From contig JAEWKC010000001.1 in assembly GCA_023386235.1 (NCBI GenBank), positions 34,138 through 98,137 of the forward strand: DNA of 64,000 bases, given 5' to 3'. Of the stretch, positions 56,141-63,883 are shown in pieces (position 1 is the first letter of the stretch; each line of letters starts with the position of its first letter). This DNA comes from Bacteroidota bacterium. Lineage in GTDB: Bacteria > Bacteroidota > Bacteroidia > Chitinophagales > Chitinophagaceae. The notes under the pieces were generated by a model that was not told the origin of the DNA, did not search any database, and worked only from the letters and a program-made list of their open reading frames with translations. Position numbers and translations under genes: made by a program.

Positions 56141-56329
56141 TTTTACGTATATTTGTTATAAGTTAATTAGTTTGCTTGGCTTGATAATTAACATATAATT
56201 AAGAATTGAAAATAAATTTATAAAATGTTTTATAGTCTATATTAATGAACGCAAAAGTAATAACTTTGTGAATAAATTAAAATTTTTAATCAGAATCAAA
56301 TTAACATTAAATTTAAAATTAAAATAAAG

Positions 56330-57253
56330 ATGAAAACCCAATTGCTTACCTTAGGTATCGCTGCACTTCTCTTAGGAGGATGTACTGTTACATATCAGGC
56401 GCCCACTCCTGCACAGGATAGATATGTGAGAGCAGATGATCGTTTTTACGACGATGATGAATACAGGCAGGATATGAATGAAGATTATGACGCGGAAGAT
56501 ATGAATGCAGAAGAGCCTACCATTACTTTCAACGATGGCTATTATGATAATAGTTATGTGTATAATCCCTATTTTTACGGATCCAGTTTCTATGCCGGCA
56601 ACCCATTCTGGGGATTAGGATTATATCCCGGCTGGGGATGGGGTTGGGGAGGTTATTCTCCCTGGAGCGTAGGTATTGGCTATGGCTGGGGCGGATATTA
56701 TGGATTTGGTAGCCTGTACTATGGCTGGGGCGGCGGATTTGGCTGGCCCGGATATTACGGATACAATCCATGGGGCTACGGCTGGGGTGGCTATCCCTAT
56801 TATGGCGGTGGCTACTATCGTAGCGGTTACTACCCATACATTGTAGGTAATTCTTATCGTCCTTCACGTGCCAATGGAGTTAGAAGCTATACGCCTTCAA
56901 GAAGCTATACACCTAACAGAGATGTGAATGTGAGAAACCTGCGCGGAGAAACAACTAATACAGCGTCAAGAAGCTACACGCCTTCAAGAAGCTATAGCAA
57001 TAGTTCTGCTAACTCCGGAACGCCATCCAGAAGCTATACACCTTCGAGAACGTATAATTCACCGTCTAATTCAAACAGAACACCTTCCAGAAGTTATACG
57101 CCTTCCAGAACATATAGCGCGCCATCTAATACAAACAGTGCACCTTCCAGAAGCTATACACCTTCCAGAAGTTACAGCGCACCTTCCAGTGGTGGATATT
57201 CTGGTGGAAGCAGCGGAGGCGGAGCTAGCAGGAGCTATTCTCCAAGAAGATAA
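56330..57253 (+). CDS. Gly/Tyr/Trp-rich lipoprotein with SRSYTPS repeats
   Basis: 307 residues. Lipoprotein signal ending LLGGC (about C18); an acidic segment (30-65); a Gly/Tyr/Trp-rich low-complexity stretch (about 75-175, e.g. WGWGWGGYSPWS); then about five degenerate repeats of the unit SRSYTPSR(S/T)YS, rich in Ser, Arg, Pro and Tyr, to the C-terminus. No enzymatic motif. Composition suggests a disordered or fibrous surface/envelope protein. Monocistronic with a bidirectional terminator. Confidence 0.8.
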   Translation: MKTQLLTLGIAALLLGGCTVTYQAPTPAQDRYVRADDRFYDDDEYRQDMNEDYDAEDMNAEEPTITFNDGYYDNSYVYNPYFYGSSFYAGNPFWGLGLYPGWGWGWGGYSPWSVGIGYGWGGYYGFGSLYYGWGGGFGWPGYYGYNPWGYGWGGYPYYGGGYYRSGYYPYIVGNSYRPSRANGVRSYTPSRSYTPNRDVNVRNLRGETTNTASRSYTPSRSYSNSSANSGTPSRSYTPSRTYNSPSNSNRTPSRSYTPSRTYSAPSNTNSAPSRSYTPSRSYSAPSSGGYSGGSSGGGASRSYSPRR

Positions 57254-57276
57254 AAATTGTAACTAACATATAAAAA

Positions 57277-57307
57277 AACCTGCCGAAATGTTCGACAGGT
57301 TTTTTTA
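57277..57307. terminator. Bidirectional terminator between repeat lipoprotein and TraB genes
   Basis: Stem AACCTGcCGAA / TTCGaCAGGTT (57277-57287 with 57291-57301), one mismatch, loop ATG, with A run before and T run after. Confidence 0.85.
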
Positions 57308-57322
57308 TGTATACTGTTATTT

Positions 57323-58192
57323 TTATTTGACCGCTTCTACTCTATAACCCTGCTTACGCAAAAGACTGATAACGCCTTCTTCACCACCTAAATGGGCGGC
57401 GCCGAATGCAAAAAATGTAGGCTTTTCTTGTGCTATGGCCGGTATCTTGTTTGCCCAATCCTTGTTTCTGTTATCCAGCAATGCCGGTTTCAAATACAGC
57501 ATATCGGGAGATGAGCTAAACTCTTTATAAATGGCATTGATATCTTGAGCAAGGTAGGTATTTAGCATTCTCTTATAGTCGTCTGTGGTTTTATTTGTGT
57601 TATTAATATAGGTCATAACCATTGCTGCCATAGAATCTTTAGGGAGATTGTCGAAAACACTAATCTGTGTGGAGAGTGTCTCTAACCCTTTTATTTCAAA
57701 AGTTTTTTCAGCGGCCTTGCTCATGAGCATTGTTTCATAAGCCACCCGCATTTGGCCATTGCAGTTTACCGCTTTCATCATAAACAAAGACATTAGTCCA
57801 AAAGGCTTCATGGGAGCAAATTGGGCAATATCCATTTGCATGCTGTCTTTCATGTAAGCAGTAAGTTTTTGATAATCATTTTCTAAAAAAAAATCTTTTA
57901 GTTGTCTGCCGTCTGTAAGTATTATAGACTGCATCATTTCCTGTTGAAAGTCGGCGTCGGCCATGGGCAGCTCTAAGTACAATTGCTTTGTGGTATTAAA
58001 TGCCTGCTCCATAGCATCGCTCCATAATATTTTATCCTGGCAAAGTAAATGCAATGTACCGAACAGATAAGAAGGTTGCCGAATGTCTTTACCTGATACT
58101 TTCCATAGCAAGGTGTTGTCTGTCTTATTGTTTTGTGCAAAAGATATGATAGTCATTACTGATGCTATCAGGACTGTTGATAGTTTTTTCAT
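57323..58192 (-). CDS. TraB/GumN-family protein
   Basis: 289 residues with a signal peptide (SFAQ, about residue 20). TraB/GumN motifs: LLWKVSGKDIRQPSYLFGTL followed by H, LYLELPMADADFQQEM, EIKGLETLSTQISVF, and a late FFAFGAAHLGGEEGVISLL. These proteins have an Erepbeta-like fold suspected to be metallohydrolases; substrate unknown. It is third in the sigma-factor operon, 12 bp after the membrane protein gene. Confidence 0.9.
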   Translation of the reverse strand: MKKLSTVLIASVMTIISFAQNNKTDNTLLWKVSGKDIRQPSYLFGTLHLLCQDKILWSDAMEQAFNTTKQLYLELPMADADFQQEMMQSIILTDGRQLKDFFLENDYQKLTAYMKDSMQMDIAQFAPMKPFGLMSLFMMKAVNCNGQMRVAYETMLMSKAAEKTFEIKGLETLSTQISVFDNLPKDSMAAMVMTYINNTNKTTDDYKRMLNTYLAQDINAIYKEFSSSPDMLYLKPALLDNRNKDWANKIPAIAQEKPTFFAFGAAHLGGEEGVISLLRKQGYRVEAVK

Positions 58193-58204
58193 TTTTGTGC
58201 TTTT

Positions 58205-58822
58205 TTAATTTTCGTTTTTAAATGATTCTATTTCCTTTATAGTATTTTGCAAAGTTTTTATTCTGTTAGTATAAAGATATTTGTATACAAGCCATGTAAT
58301 GATGGCTGTGAGTAAAAGAATAAATACCGATAGTGTTATATTGTGCTTATTTATATTAAGATCATACATTGTACCTGTGAGAATTAATACACTGGGAAGT
58401 ACCAAAGGAGTAACGGCTATGCCAATATAAATTTCTGCCAACACACGTTTTTTATATTTGTTGATATTAACTGAAGTTTGCATTATTGTGTCTTTAGTAA
58501 TATCTATTTTTTTTAATAGTTTTATTTTATACAAGTTATGAACAACGGTAGCAATCATGGTTATGATAAATACAGTAGCTGCTATATATGTATAAATATT
58601 TACGCGTGATAATTGTGTAAAAAATAAAATATATACCGGAAATAAGATTGCTACTACCATTATGATGTTCCATTCTGTTTGAATGAGCTTTTTAATAACC
58701 AAATGCGTAGTATTGTGGTATTTAGACTGCACCAGTTTATCCAGATTTACTTTTATCTGGTCGGGGGAATGATCCTTATGTTCTTTCCAGATTTTTTTTA
58801 TATCATCTAAATCAATATTCAT
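58205..58822 (-). CDS. Membrane protein of the ECF sigma operon, possible anti-sigma factor
   Basis: 205 residues. A cytoplasmic N-terminus (LDDIKKIWKEHKDHSPDQIK) precedes membrane helices near 72-90, 95-113, 145-165 and 170-190. It overlaps the sigma factor by 4 bp. Position suggests an anti-sigma or sensory partner, but I recognise no zinc anti-sigma motif. Confidence 0.7.
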   Translation of the reverse strand: MNIDLDDIKKIWKEHKDHSPDQIKVNLDKLVQSKYHNTTHLVIKKLIQTEWNIIMVVAILFPVYILFFTQLSRVNIYTYIAATVFIITMIATVVHNLYKIKLLKKIDITKDTIMQTSVNINKYKKRVLAEIYIGIAVTPLVLPSVLILTGTMYDLNINKHNITLSVFILLLTAIITWLVYKYLYTNRIKTLQNTIKEIESFKNEN

Positions 58823-59301
58823 ATATATGAGCTTGCCTGCTTTTTTAATTTTTCTTTTATTCTTGATAGTCTGGTGCCTACGTTCGATTCAGAAATGCCT
58901 ATTACCTCCGCTATTTCTTTGTAAGAATAATCTTCCAGATACAAAAGAACCAGCGCTTTTTCCAATGCAGGTAATATTGTTATCATTTTATAAAATACTT
59001 TTATTTCTTCATGATATTCCGGTTCGGTAAAAATGTTTTCTCGCGGAGATTCTTTCTTCCAAAACTCAAATCTTTTTCTTTTCTTCTGATGTGCCAATGC
59101 TGTGTTCAATGCGATGCGATATAACCAGGTGCTTTGTTTTGATAATCCTTTAAACTTTGGAATCGCAATCCATACCTGCATTACAATTTCCTGAAAAAGA
59201 TCTTTCCTGTCGTCTGACTCATCAGCATATAAATAACACACTTTGTGTATCATTGGTTCGCATTCTTGTATGAGTTGTATAAATTCTTCCTGTTGCTGCA
59301 T
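58819..59301 (-). CDS. ECF-type RNA polymerase sigma factor
   Basis: 160 residues. Region 2 (DRKDLFQEIVMQVWIAIPKF, STWLYRIALNTALAHQKKRK) and region 4 (LYLEDYSYKEIAEVIGISES, NVGTRLSRIKEKLKK) are both clear, with no extra domain. Sigma-70-family ECF factors direct transcription of a small regulon, often in response to envelope signals. It heads an operon with a membrane protein and a TraB/GumN protein. Confidence 0.93.
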   Translation of the reverse strand: MQQQEEFIQLIQECEPMIHKVCYLYADESDDRKDLFQEIVMQVWIAIPKFKGLSKQSTWLYRIALNTALAHQKKRKRFEFWKKESPRENIFTEPEYHEEIKVFYKMITILPALEKALVLLYLEDYSYKEIAEVIGISESNVGTRLSRIKEKLKKQASSYI

Positions 59302-59383
59302 TGAAAAAATGTTTCCGGTACATTAGTATTCAAACAAAAGGAAAAATCACGGAAATAAGAAATAATTTTAATTTCATGTAGAT

Positions 59384-59412
59384 AAAAAAACCGCCTGAAA
59401 ATATCAGACGGT
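59384..59412 (-). terminator. Terminator of the 65-residue protein gene
   Basis: Stem ACCGcCTGA / TCAGaCGGT (59390-59398 with 59404-59412), one mismatch; on the minus strand it is followed by seven Ts. Confidence 0.8.
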
Positions 59413-59447
59413 CTTCACTAAATTAGATATTCTAAACTGATTACACG

Positions 59448-59645
59448 CTAAACAGTGGTAGTAGTTTCGTCAACCTTATGTTTGGCTGTGTTCACTGCGC
59501 TGTTAAAATCGCTTTGTAATTTTTTTCCTGCTCCGCTTACTTTATCCTTAACGCTTTGTCTTTGTTCGGGTGTCATACCTTTAAACCAGTAAGCTACTGC
59601 TGCTAAACCTGCGGCTAATAATCCGTTTCTTGTGTTCTTATTCAT
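59448..59645 (-). CDS. Small YtxH-like protein, 65 residues
   Basis: A short hydrophobic N-terminus (GLLAAGLAAVAYWFKGM) and a charged helical tail (TPEQRQSVKDKVSGAGKKLQ, then NTAKHKVDETTTT). Composition resembles YtxH/general-stress small proteins, not a confident assignment. Own terminator downstream. Confidence 0.7.
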   Translation of the reverse strand: MNKNTRNGLLAAGLAAVAYWFKGMTPEQRQSVKDKVSGAGKKLQSDFNSAVNTAKHKVDETTTTV

Positions 59646-59764
59646 TGTTTTTATTTTTAAGTTTATAATGACGTGTTTACTACTATATAAACAATAAAAA
59701 ACTGTGCCACAAATTTTGCATAAGAAGTTTTAAGCAAAAATTAAGAAGTATTCACGCTAGCTAT

Positions 59765-61573
59765 TTATTTCATCATTTGTACGCTTCTGTTTATGAAACT
59801 GGTGAGCGCATTACCTTTCAGTAGATCCTGAGACAATAGCGCTAAATCTGCCAGATTCTTTACCTGGTTTTGCTGTAGTTCTGTGTTATCTTCTTTTAAT
59901 ATTTTCTGATAAACAGGATGATTGCCATTTACGGTAAGTTGTATTTCGTCGGGCATGTTGGCGTAAAAAGCGGTCATAGGACCTCCGGCCGCGCCCATAT
60001 CTTTCATTCTACGCATCATTTCGGGGCGGGTAGCAATTACCGGCGGCATCTCCGGACTGAGACCTTTTACTTCTACATTGGCCATTATATTGGGGATATC
60101 GATCTTAAACAATTCTTTCAGCTTTTCTGTTTCCTGTTCGTTCAATACACTTTCCGCCGCATCTGTTTTGTCAATAAGATTATCTGTAGTTTCAGCATCT
60201 ACACGGGTAAAAGTAATATCGTTCCATTTCATTTCCATTTGGTTAATAAACGCCGCATCTACAATTGTTTCCAGCTTTACTATTGTGTAGCCTTTTTGTT
60301 GCGCGGCTTTTATATACGCATCCTGCTGTACGGCATCGGTAGAATATATGACTACATATTTGTCGTCTTTATTTTTTTGAAGCGCTTCTGCTTTGCTTTT
60401 GTATTCTTCAATGGTATAAGTTTGTTTTTCTTCCGACACATCTTCCATGATGAAGAATTTATTTGCTTTTTCTGCAAACTTATCATCAGTCATCATTCCA
60501 TATTTTACAAATAGTCCAATATTTTCCCATTTTTCTTCGAAACCTTTTCTGTCGGCTTTAAAAATTTCTTCCAGTTTATCGGCAACTTTTTTGGTAATGT
60601 AAGTGTTTATTTTTCTTACATTCGGATCGCCTTGCAGGTAGCTTCTGCTTACATTCAGCGGAATATCCGGACTATCAATTACACCGTGTAACAACATTAA
60701 AAATTCCGGAACAATATCTTTTACTTCGTCGGTAACAAATACCTGATTGCTGTATAGTTGAATTTTATCTTTTTGTATTTCGTATGATTGTTTGATTTTC
60801 GGGAAATACAAAATTCCTGTTAGATGAAAAGGATAATCTACATTCAAATGAATCCAGAACAATGGCGGTTCGCTGAAAGGGTAGAGTTCGTTGTAGAATT
60901 TTTTATAATCCTCATCTGTAAGTTCAGATGGTTTTTTAATCCACAGTGGCTCTGTATTATTTATTTGTTCATCTTTAAAAAAGATGGGAACTGGCAGGAA
61001 ACTGCAATGCTTGTCAAGTATACTCTTTATTTTACTTTCGTCCAAAAACTCCTCGCTTTCTTCGTTGATGTGCAAAATAATTTCGGTTCCTCTGTCTTGC
61101 TTATCAGCTTCTCTTATTTCAAATTCAGGATTACCATCACAGGTCCAGAATGTAGCCGGTTCCTCTTTGTAGCTTTTGGTAATTACGTCCACCTTATCAC
61201 TCACCATAAATGCACTGTAAAAACCTAAACCGAAATGCCCAATAATATTGGCATCTTTGTATTTCTCTAAAAATTCTTCGGCACTGCTAAATGCTACCTG
61301 ATTCAGATATTTATCTACTTCTTCGGCGGTCATACCAATGCCGCGGTCTTTGATGGTAAGCGTTTTATTCTCTGTATCAAGAATTACGTCGATACGCAGT
61401 TCACCCAGTTCGCCCTTTGCTTCACCTTTAGAAGACAGTGTTTTTATTTTTTGAGTAGCGTCAACCGCATTGCTGATAAGTTCTCTAAGAAATATTTCGT
61501 GGTCGCTGTAAAGAAATTTCTTAATGATGGGAAATATATTTTCCGATTCTACTCTTATTTGTCCTTTAGCCAT
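59765..61573 (-). CDS. htpG: Hsp90-family molecular chaperone
   Basis: 602 residues. GHKL ATPase domain with LRELISNAVDATQKI, KDRGIGMTAEEV and GHFGLGFYSAFMV; middle domain with PLWIKKPSELTDEDYKKFYN; C-terminal dimerisation domain. HtpG folds and stabilises client proteins with ATP. Full length, monocistronic. Confidence 0.97.
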   Translation of the reverse strand: MAKGQIRVESENIFPIIKKFLYSDHEIFLRELISNAVDATQKIKTLSSKGEAKGELGELRIDVILDTENKTLTIKDRGIGMTAEEVDKYLNQVAFSSAEEFLEKYKDANIIGHFGLGFYSAFMVSDKVDVITKSYKEEPATFWTCDGNPEFEIREADKQDRGTEIILHINEESEEFLDESKIKSILDKHCSFLPVPIFFKDEQINNTEPLWIKKPSELTDEDYKKFYNELYPFSEPPLFWIHLNVDYPFHLTGILYFPKIKQSYEIQKDKIQLYSNQVFVTDEVKDIVPEFLMLLHGVIDSPDIPLNVSRSYLQGDPNVRKINTYITKKVADKLEEIFKADRKGFEEKWENIGLFVKYGMMTDDKFAEKANKFFIMEDVSEEKQTYTIEEYKSKAEALQKNKDDKYVVIYSTDAVQQDAYIKAAQQKGYTIVKLETIVDAAFINQMEMKWNDITFTRVDAETTDNLIDKTDAAESVLNEQETEKLKELFKIDIPNIMANVEVKGLSPEMPPVIATRPEMMRRMKDMGAAGGPMTAFYANMPDEIQLTVNGNHPVYQKILKEDNTELQQNQVKNLADLALLSQDLLKGNALTSFINRSVQMMK

Positions 61574-61672
61574 AATAGTCTATAAATTGATTTTATTTTT
61601 TAAGTATGTTTAATACAAATCAAAGAAAATACCAAAGCGGCGAAAACTGACAGACTGTCGGGTAAAGAATGC

Positions 61673-61705
61673 AAAAAAGCCTATTCAAAAGAAATGAACA
61701 GGCTT
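61673..61705 (-). terminator. Terminator of the 61726 gene
   Basis: Stem AAGCCTaTTC / GAAcAGGCTT (61677-61686 with 61696-61705); on the minus strand six Ts follow. Confidence 0.85.
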
Positions 61706-61725
61706 ACGAAATATGTGAAGAAAAT

Positions 61726-62178
61726 TTATTTGATAGTAAGCGATATGCTTTTTTCGTCTAACCCGGTGATGTTGTCGTCTGTAATAGCACCAGCCTGCTT
61801 AATAGCGTTTATCAACTCTTCACCAGACAGTTTAGTTGATACGGCTATGCTTGAGCCCGCGCTGTTGTAATTCAGTTTGGTATTTTCTACTCCTTTACAG
61901 GCTTTTATTTTTTCGTTTAATTTGCTTAAAGTGCTGAAAGTGCCACCCTGAATGGTAATGTTTAAAGCGGCGGTATTGGTCATATCATTTTTGTCTTTTG
62001 ATTTTTCCTTTGTGAGAAAGCCTGCCAGTTTGCTTCCTGTTTTACCGGCTTTATCGGCAGAGTTTGCCGCACGATCCACTTTATCGAGCGTACGGTCCAA
62101 TTTGTCTAGGAAACTTTGTGCTTGTACTGTTCCTGCACTAAGCAGCAACGCTATGGTTATACATATCAGGTTTTTCAT
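61726..62178 (-). CDS. Exported protein with a possible HMA-like fold
   Basis: 150 residues. Signal peptide (VQAQ, about residue 21), a helical Lys/Asp-rich middle (LDKLDRTLDKVDRAANSADK), then a C-terminal domain whose beta-alpha-beta pattern (LNITIQGGTFSTLSKLNEKI, KACKGVENTKLNYNSAG, SGEELINAIKQAGA) resembles the ferredoxin-like HMA fold but lacks CxxC. Function unknown. Confidence 0.65.
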   Translation of the reverse strand: MKNLICITIALLLSAGTVQAQSFLDKLDRTLDKVDRAANSADKAGKTGSKLAGFLTKEKSKDKNDMTNTAALNITIQGGTFSTLSKLNEKIKACKGVENTKLNYNSAGSSIAVSTKLSGEELINAIKQAGAITDDNITGLDEKSISLTIK

Positions 62179-62465
62179 GGTTGATAATTTTTTATTTTTT
62201 AATAATTGATTTTTTCAATTCAAAACTATAAATTACTCTACCACGAGTCAATCCCGTTGATTAAGGAATTTAGTATACCGGTTTTATGGTATAAGAATAA
62301 AAAAACCACTAGAAATGAGTGGCTCTTTGCGGTGAGGTAGGGCTTTCTGCCGCTATTGTCAGTGGTTATTTGTGTAATGAAAATATGCAACTGACGGAAT
62401 TTAAAAATCACTATACCCAATATCAAAAACAACTGCGATGGCACGAAAAGTTTTTTAATTATATG
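62179..62465. other. Non-coding boundary region before the cassettes
   Basis: No confident gene. It holds a weak minus-strand terminator-like hairpin (CCACT/AGTGG, 62306-62322, next to an A run) with no gene to its right that it could serve, and the start of a truncated ORF at 62385 (listed separately). The last backbone gene begins at 62178. Confidence 0.5.
62385..62465 (+). pseudogene. 5' fragment of a gene cut by the first cassette-like element
   Basis: From ATG 62385 the frame reads MQLTEFKNHYTQYQKQLRWH then EKFFNYM, protein-like sequence, up to the exact junction at 62466 where the repeated element begins; beyond that the frame runs into the repeat and its composition changes. Family not recognised. 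It could be a gene interrupted by insertion, or a chance short ORF. Confidence 0.35.
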
Positions 62466-62466
62466 G

Positions 62467-62721
62467 TTGACACGCAACCCACGCTCGCAAGCCTCTTCGT
62501 TTGGCTTTATAAGCCAAACTTCCGAGTCTTTCTCCCAAAGCGTGTCAACGGTGGTGCTTGACCAAATTTTATCTTGCCCCGTCGTCTTGCCGCACTTGCC
62601 CATGGGCTGCGTGCAACAAGACGCTTAACAAAATTTGGCTCCGAAACAAATGCTCCTATTTTTTCTAAAACAAGTTTTGAAAAAATTCGCATTTTTTTCG
62701 GAACTTCGTCAAGCGCCACCG
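62467..62721 (+). mobile_element. ORF-less cassette-like element A, copy 1
   Basis: A 255-bp unit from TTGACACGC to the G before TTAGGC. Its first ten bases with the preceding G (GTTGACACGC, 62466-62475) are the perfect reverse complement of GCGTGTCAAC (62540-62549), which begins its attC-like end. That self-complementarity is what integron cassettes show. An internal hairpin TTTGGCT/AGCCAAA lies between. A near-identical second copy starts at 63878. No credible ORF. Confidence 0.6.
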
Positions 62722-62727
62722 TTAGGC
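62540..62727 (+). repeat. attC-like imperfect inverted repeat of element A
   Basis: R''-like GCGTGTCAAC (62540-62549); L''-like CGGTGGTGCTTGAC (62549-62562) pairs with L'-like GTCAAGCGCCACCG (62708-62721), 13 Watson-Crick pairs plus one G-T; then R'-like GTTAGGC (62721-62727) fitting GTTRRRY. The interior folds into two arms: CCAAATTTT/AAAATTTGG (62562-62570 with 62630-62638), enclosing CGTCTTG/CAAGACG, and CCGAAACAAATGC/GCATTTTTTTCGG (62641-62653 with 62689-62701). About 185 bp, longer than most known attC sites. Confidence 0.5.
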
Positions 62728-63877
62728 AAAATTAAAGTGAGACCTGAAAATGGCTATAATTGATTCATACAGAAACAACTTGTCAAGTAAACAAAATGAC
62801 TTGACTAGACTCTTGACTGATAAAGGCAAAGAGCAGAAAAAAATATCTGATACTACTGGGAAAATTAATAGAGCGAGTGAAGCAATAAATCGGACAAAAT
62901 CGACTAGTACAATTCAATCTAAGCTAAGAGAGATAGCAAGATATGAAAAAGACCTTGCCAACCATTACAAGAAGATAGCAGATATAGAAACAAAAATAGG
63001 TAAGAAAAATAAAGAAATCCATGATGCTCAAACCAAAGTAGATAAGGAATTAGTATCAATTGAAAAAAAAAGAAAAGCAGAATCTGATAAACTAAGAAGA
63101 GAACAAGAACAAAACCTTAGAAATATTAGCACAACGCTTCAACATCACAATAATTTGCATACTGAAACGAGATCTCAGATTGAAGAATTAAGAAGTATTC
63201 CAGAAAAAATTGTTGTCTTGTTTCTTGCCTCAAATCCGATCGATCAACAACAATTAAGATTAGATGAAGAAGCAAGAGCAATATCTGAAATGATAAGAAA
63301 GTCAAAACATAGAGATTCTGTAAAATTTGAAACGTGCTGGGCAGTTCAACCAATAGACTTATTACAAGCAATTAACGAATATAAACCATCAATAATCCAT
63401 TTTAGCGGACACGGCTCTGATAACGATGAAATCATTTTTCAAACTAATGATGGTAAAACTAAGATAGTTAGTAAAGAGGCGATTGTACAAACAATGATGG
63501 CATCATCTGAAGGAATTCGATTGGTCTTTTTTAACACTTGCTATTCTAGAAATCAAGCCGAAGCGGTTTCTAAATATGTTGAAGCTACAATTGGAATGAA
63601 AACTTCAATCGGAGATGAAGCTGCAAGAATATTTTCATCTCAGTTCTATTCCTCCATTGGATTTGGGCTGTCCGTAAAAAAATCTTTTGAACAAGCAAAG
63701 GCTCTGCTTATGTTGGAGAATATTAGTGAAGAAGAGACTCCTGAATTATTCATTAATGATGGAATCAGTTCAGATGATTTAGTAATTGTAAAACCTAAAA
63801 AATAACTTTGCCTAACAGCCGCTATACAAAATGCCTGCCGCAGGCGCAACACAGGCACTTCGCATAGCGGCGGAACG
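62722..63877 (+). mobile_element. Cassette-like unit carrying the CHAT-domain gene
   Basis: Starts TTAGGCAAA directly after the crossover-like G at 62721 and ends with the G at 63877. GTTAGGCAAA at its start is the perfect 10-bp reverse complement of TTTGCCTAAC (63807-63816), two bases after the stop codon. One ORF fills it with a 22-bp leader and no visible promoter. Compact, one gene, self-complementary ends: the layout of an integron gene cassette. Confidence 0.6.
62750..63805 (+). CDS. CHAT-domain (caspase-like) protein with N-terminal coiled coil
   Basis: 351 residues, no signal. Residues 1-150 are a Lys/Glu/Gln-rich coiled coil. From about 152 a CHAT caspase-like protease domain: KIVVLFLASNPIDQQQLRLD, IIHFSGHGSDND with catalytic H221, and LVFFNTCYSRNQAEAV with catalytic C264, then IGMKTSIGDEAARIFSSQFY. 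The His-Cys dyad is intact, so it should be an active peptidase. CHAT proteins recur in bacterial conflict systems, including as CRISPR-linked and abortive-infection effectors. No partner gene is seen. Its AT-richness and its placement between two copies of element A suggest transfer. Confidence 0.85.
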   Translation: MAIIDSYRNNLSSKQNDLTRLLTDKGKEQKKISDTTGKINRASEAINRTKSTSTIQSKLREIARYEKDLANHYKKIADIETKIGKKNKEIHDAQTKVDKELVSIEKKRKAESDKLRREQEQNLRNISTTLQHHNNLHTETRSQIEELRSIPEKIVVLFLASNPIDQQQLRLDEEARAISEMIRKSKHRDSVKFETCWAVQPIDLLQAINEYKPSIIHFSGHGSDNDEIIFQTNDGKTKIVSKEAIVQTMMASSEGIRLVFFNTCYSRNQAEAVSKYVEATIGMKTSIGDEAARIFSSQFYSSIGFGLSVKKSFEQAKALLMLENISEEETPELFINDGISSDDLVIVKPKK

Positions 63878-63883
63878 TTGACA
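63807..63883 (+). repeat. attC-like site closing the CHAT cassette
   Basis: R''-like TTTGCCTAAC (63807-63816); GCCGCTAT (63818-63825) pairs perfectly with ATAGCGGC (63864-63871); inside, TGCCTG (63832-63837) pairs with CAGGCA (63852-63857); then GGAAC and the crossover-like G before TTGACA (63877-63883). About 75 bp, a usual attC size. Confidence 0.6.

Noticed and set aside
59918..60514. Long plus-strand ORF (198 residues) inside htpG
   Set aside because: Antisense shadow; Phe/Tyr/His-rich composition reflects the reverse complement of Glu/Lys codons.
62306..62322. Hairpin CCACT/AGTGG with an A run as a minus-strand terminator
   Set aside because: Five-pair stem only and no minus-strand gene ends there; kept as a remark, not a feature.
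62507..62719. Minus-strand 70-residue ORF across element A
   Set aside because: It runs through the self-complementary arms, has Arg/Lys-biased composition expected from the hairpin bases, and no start signals.
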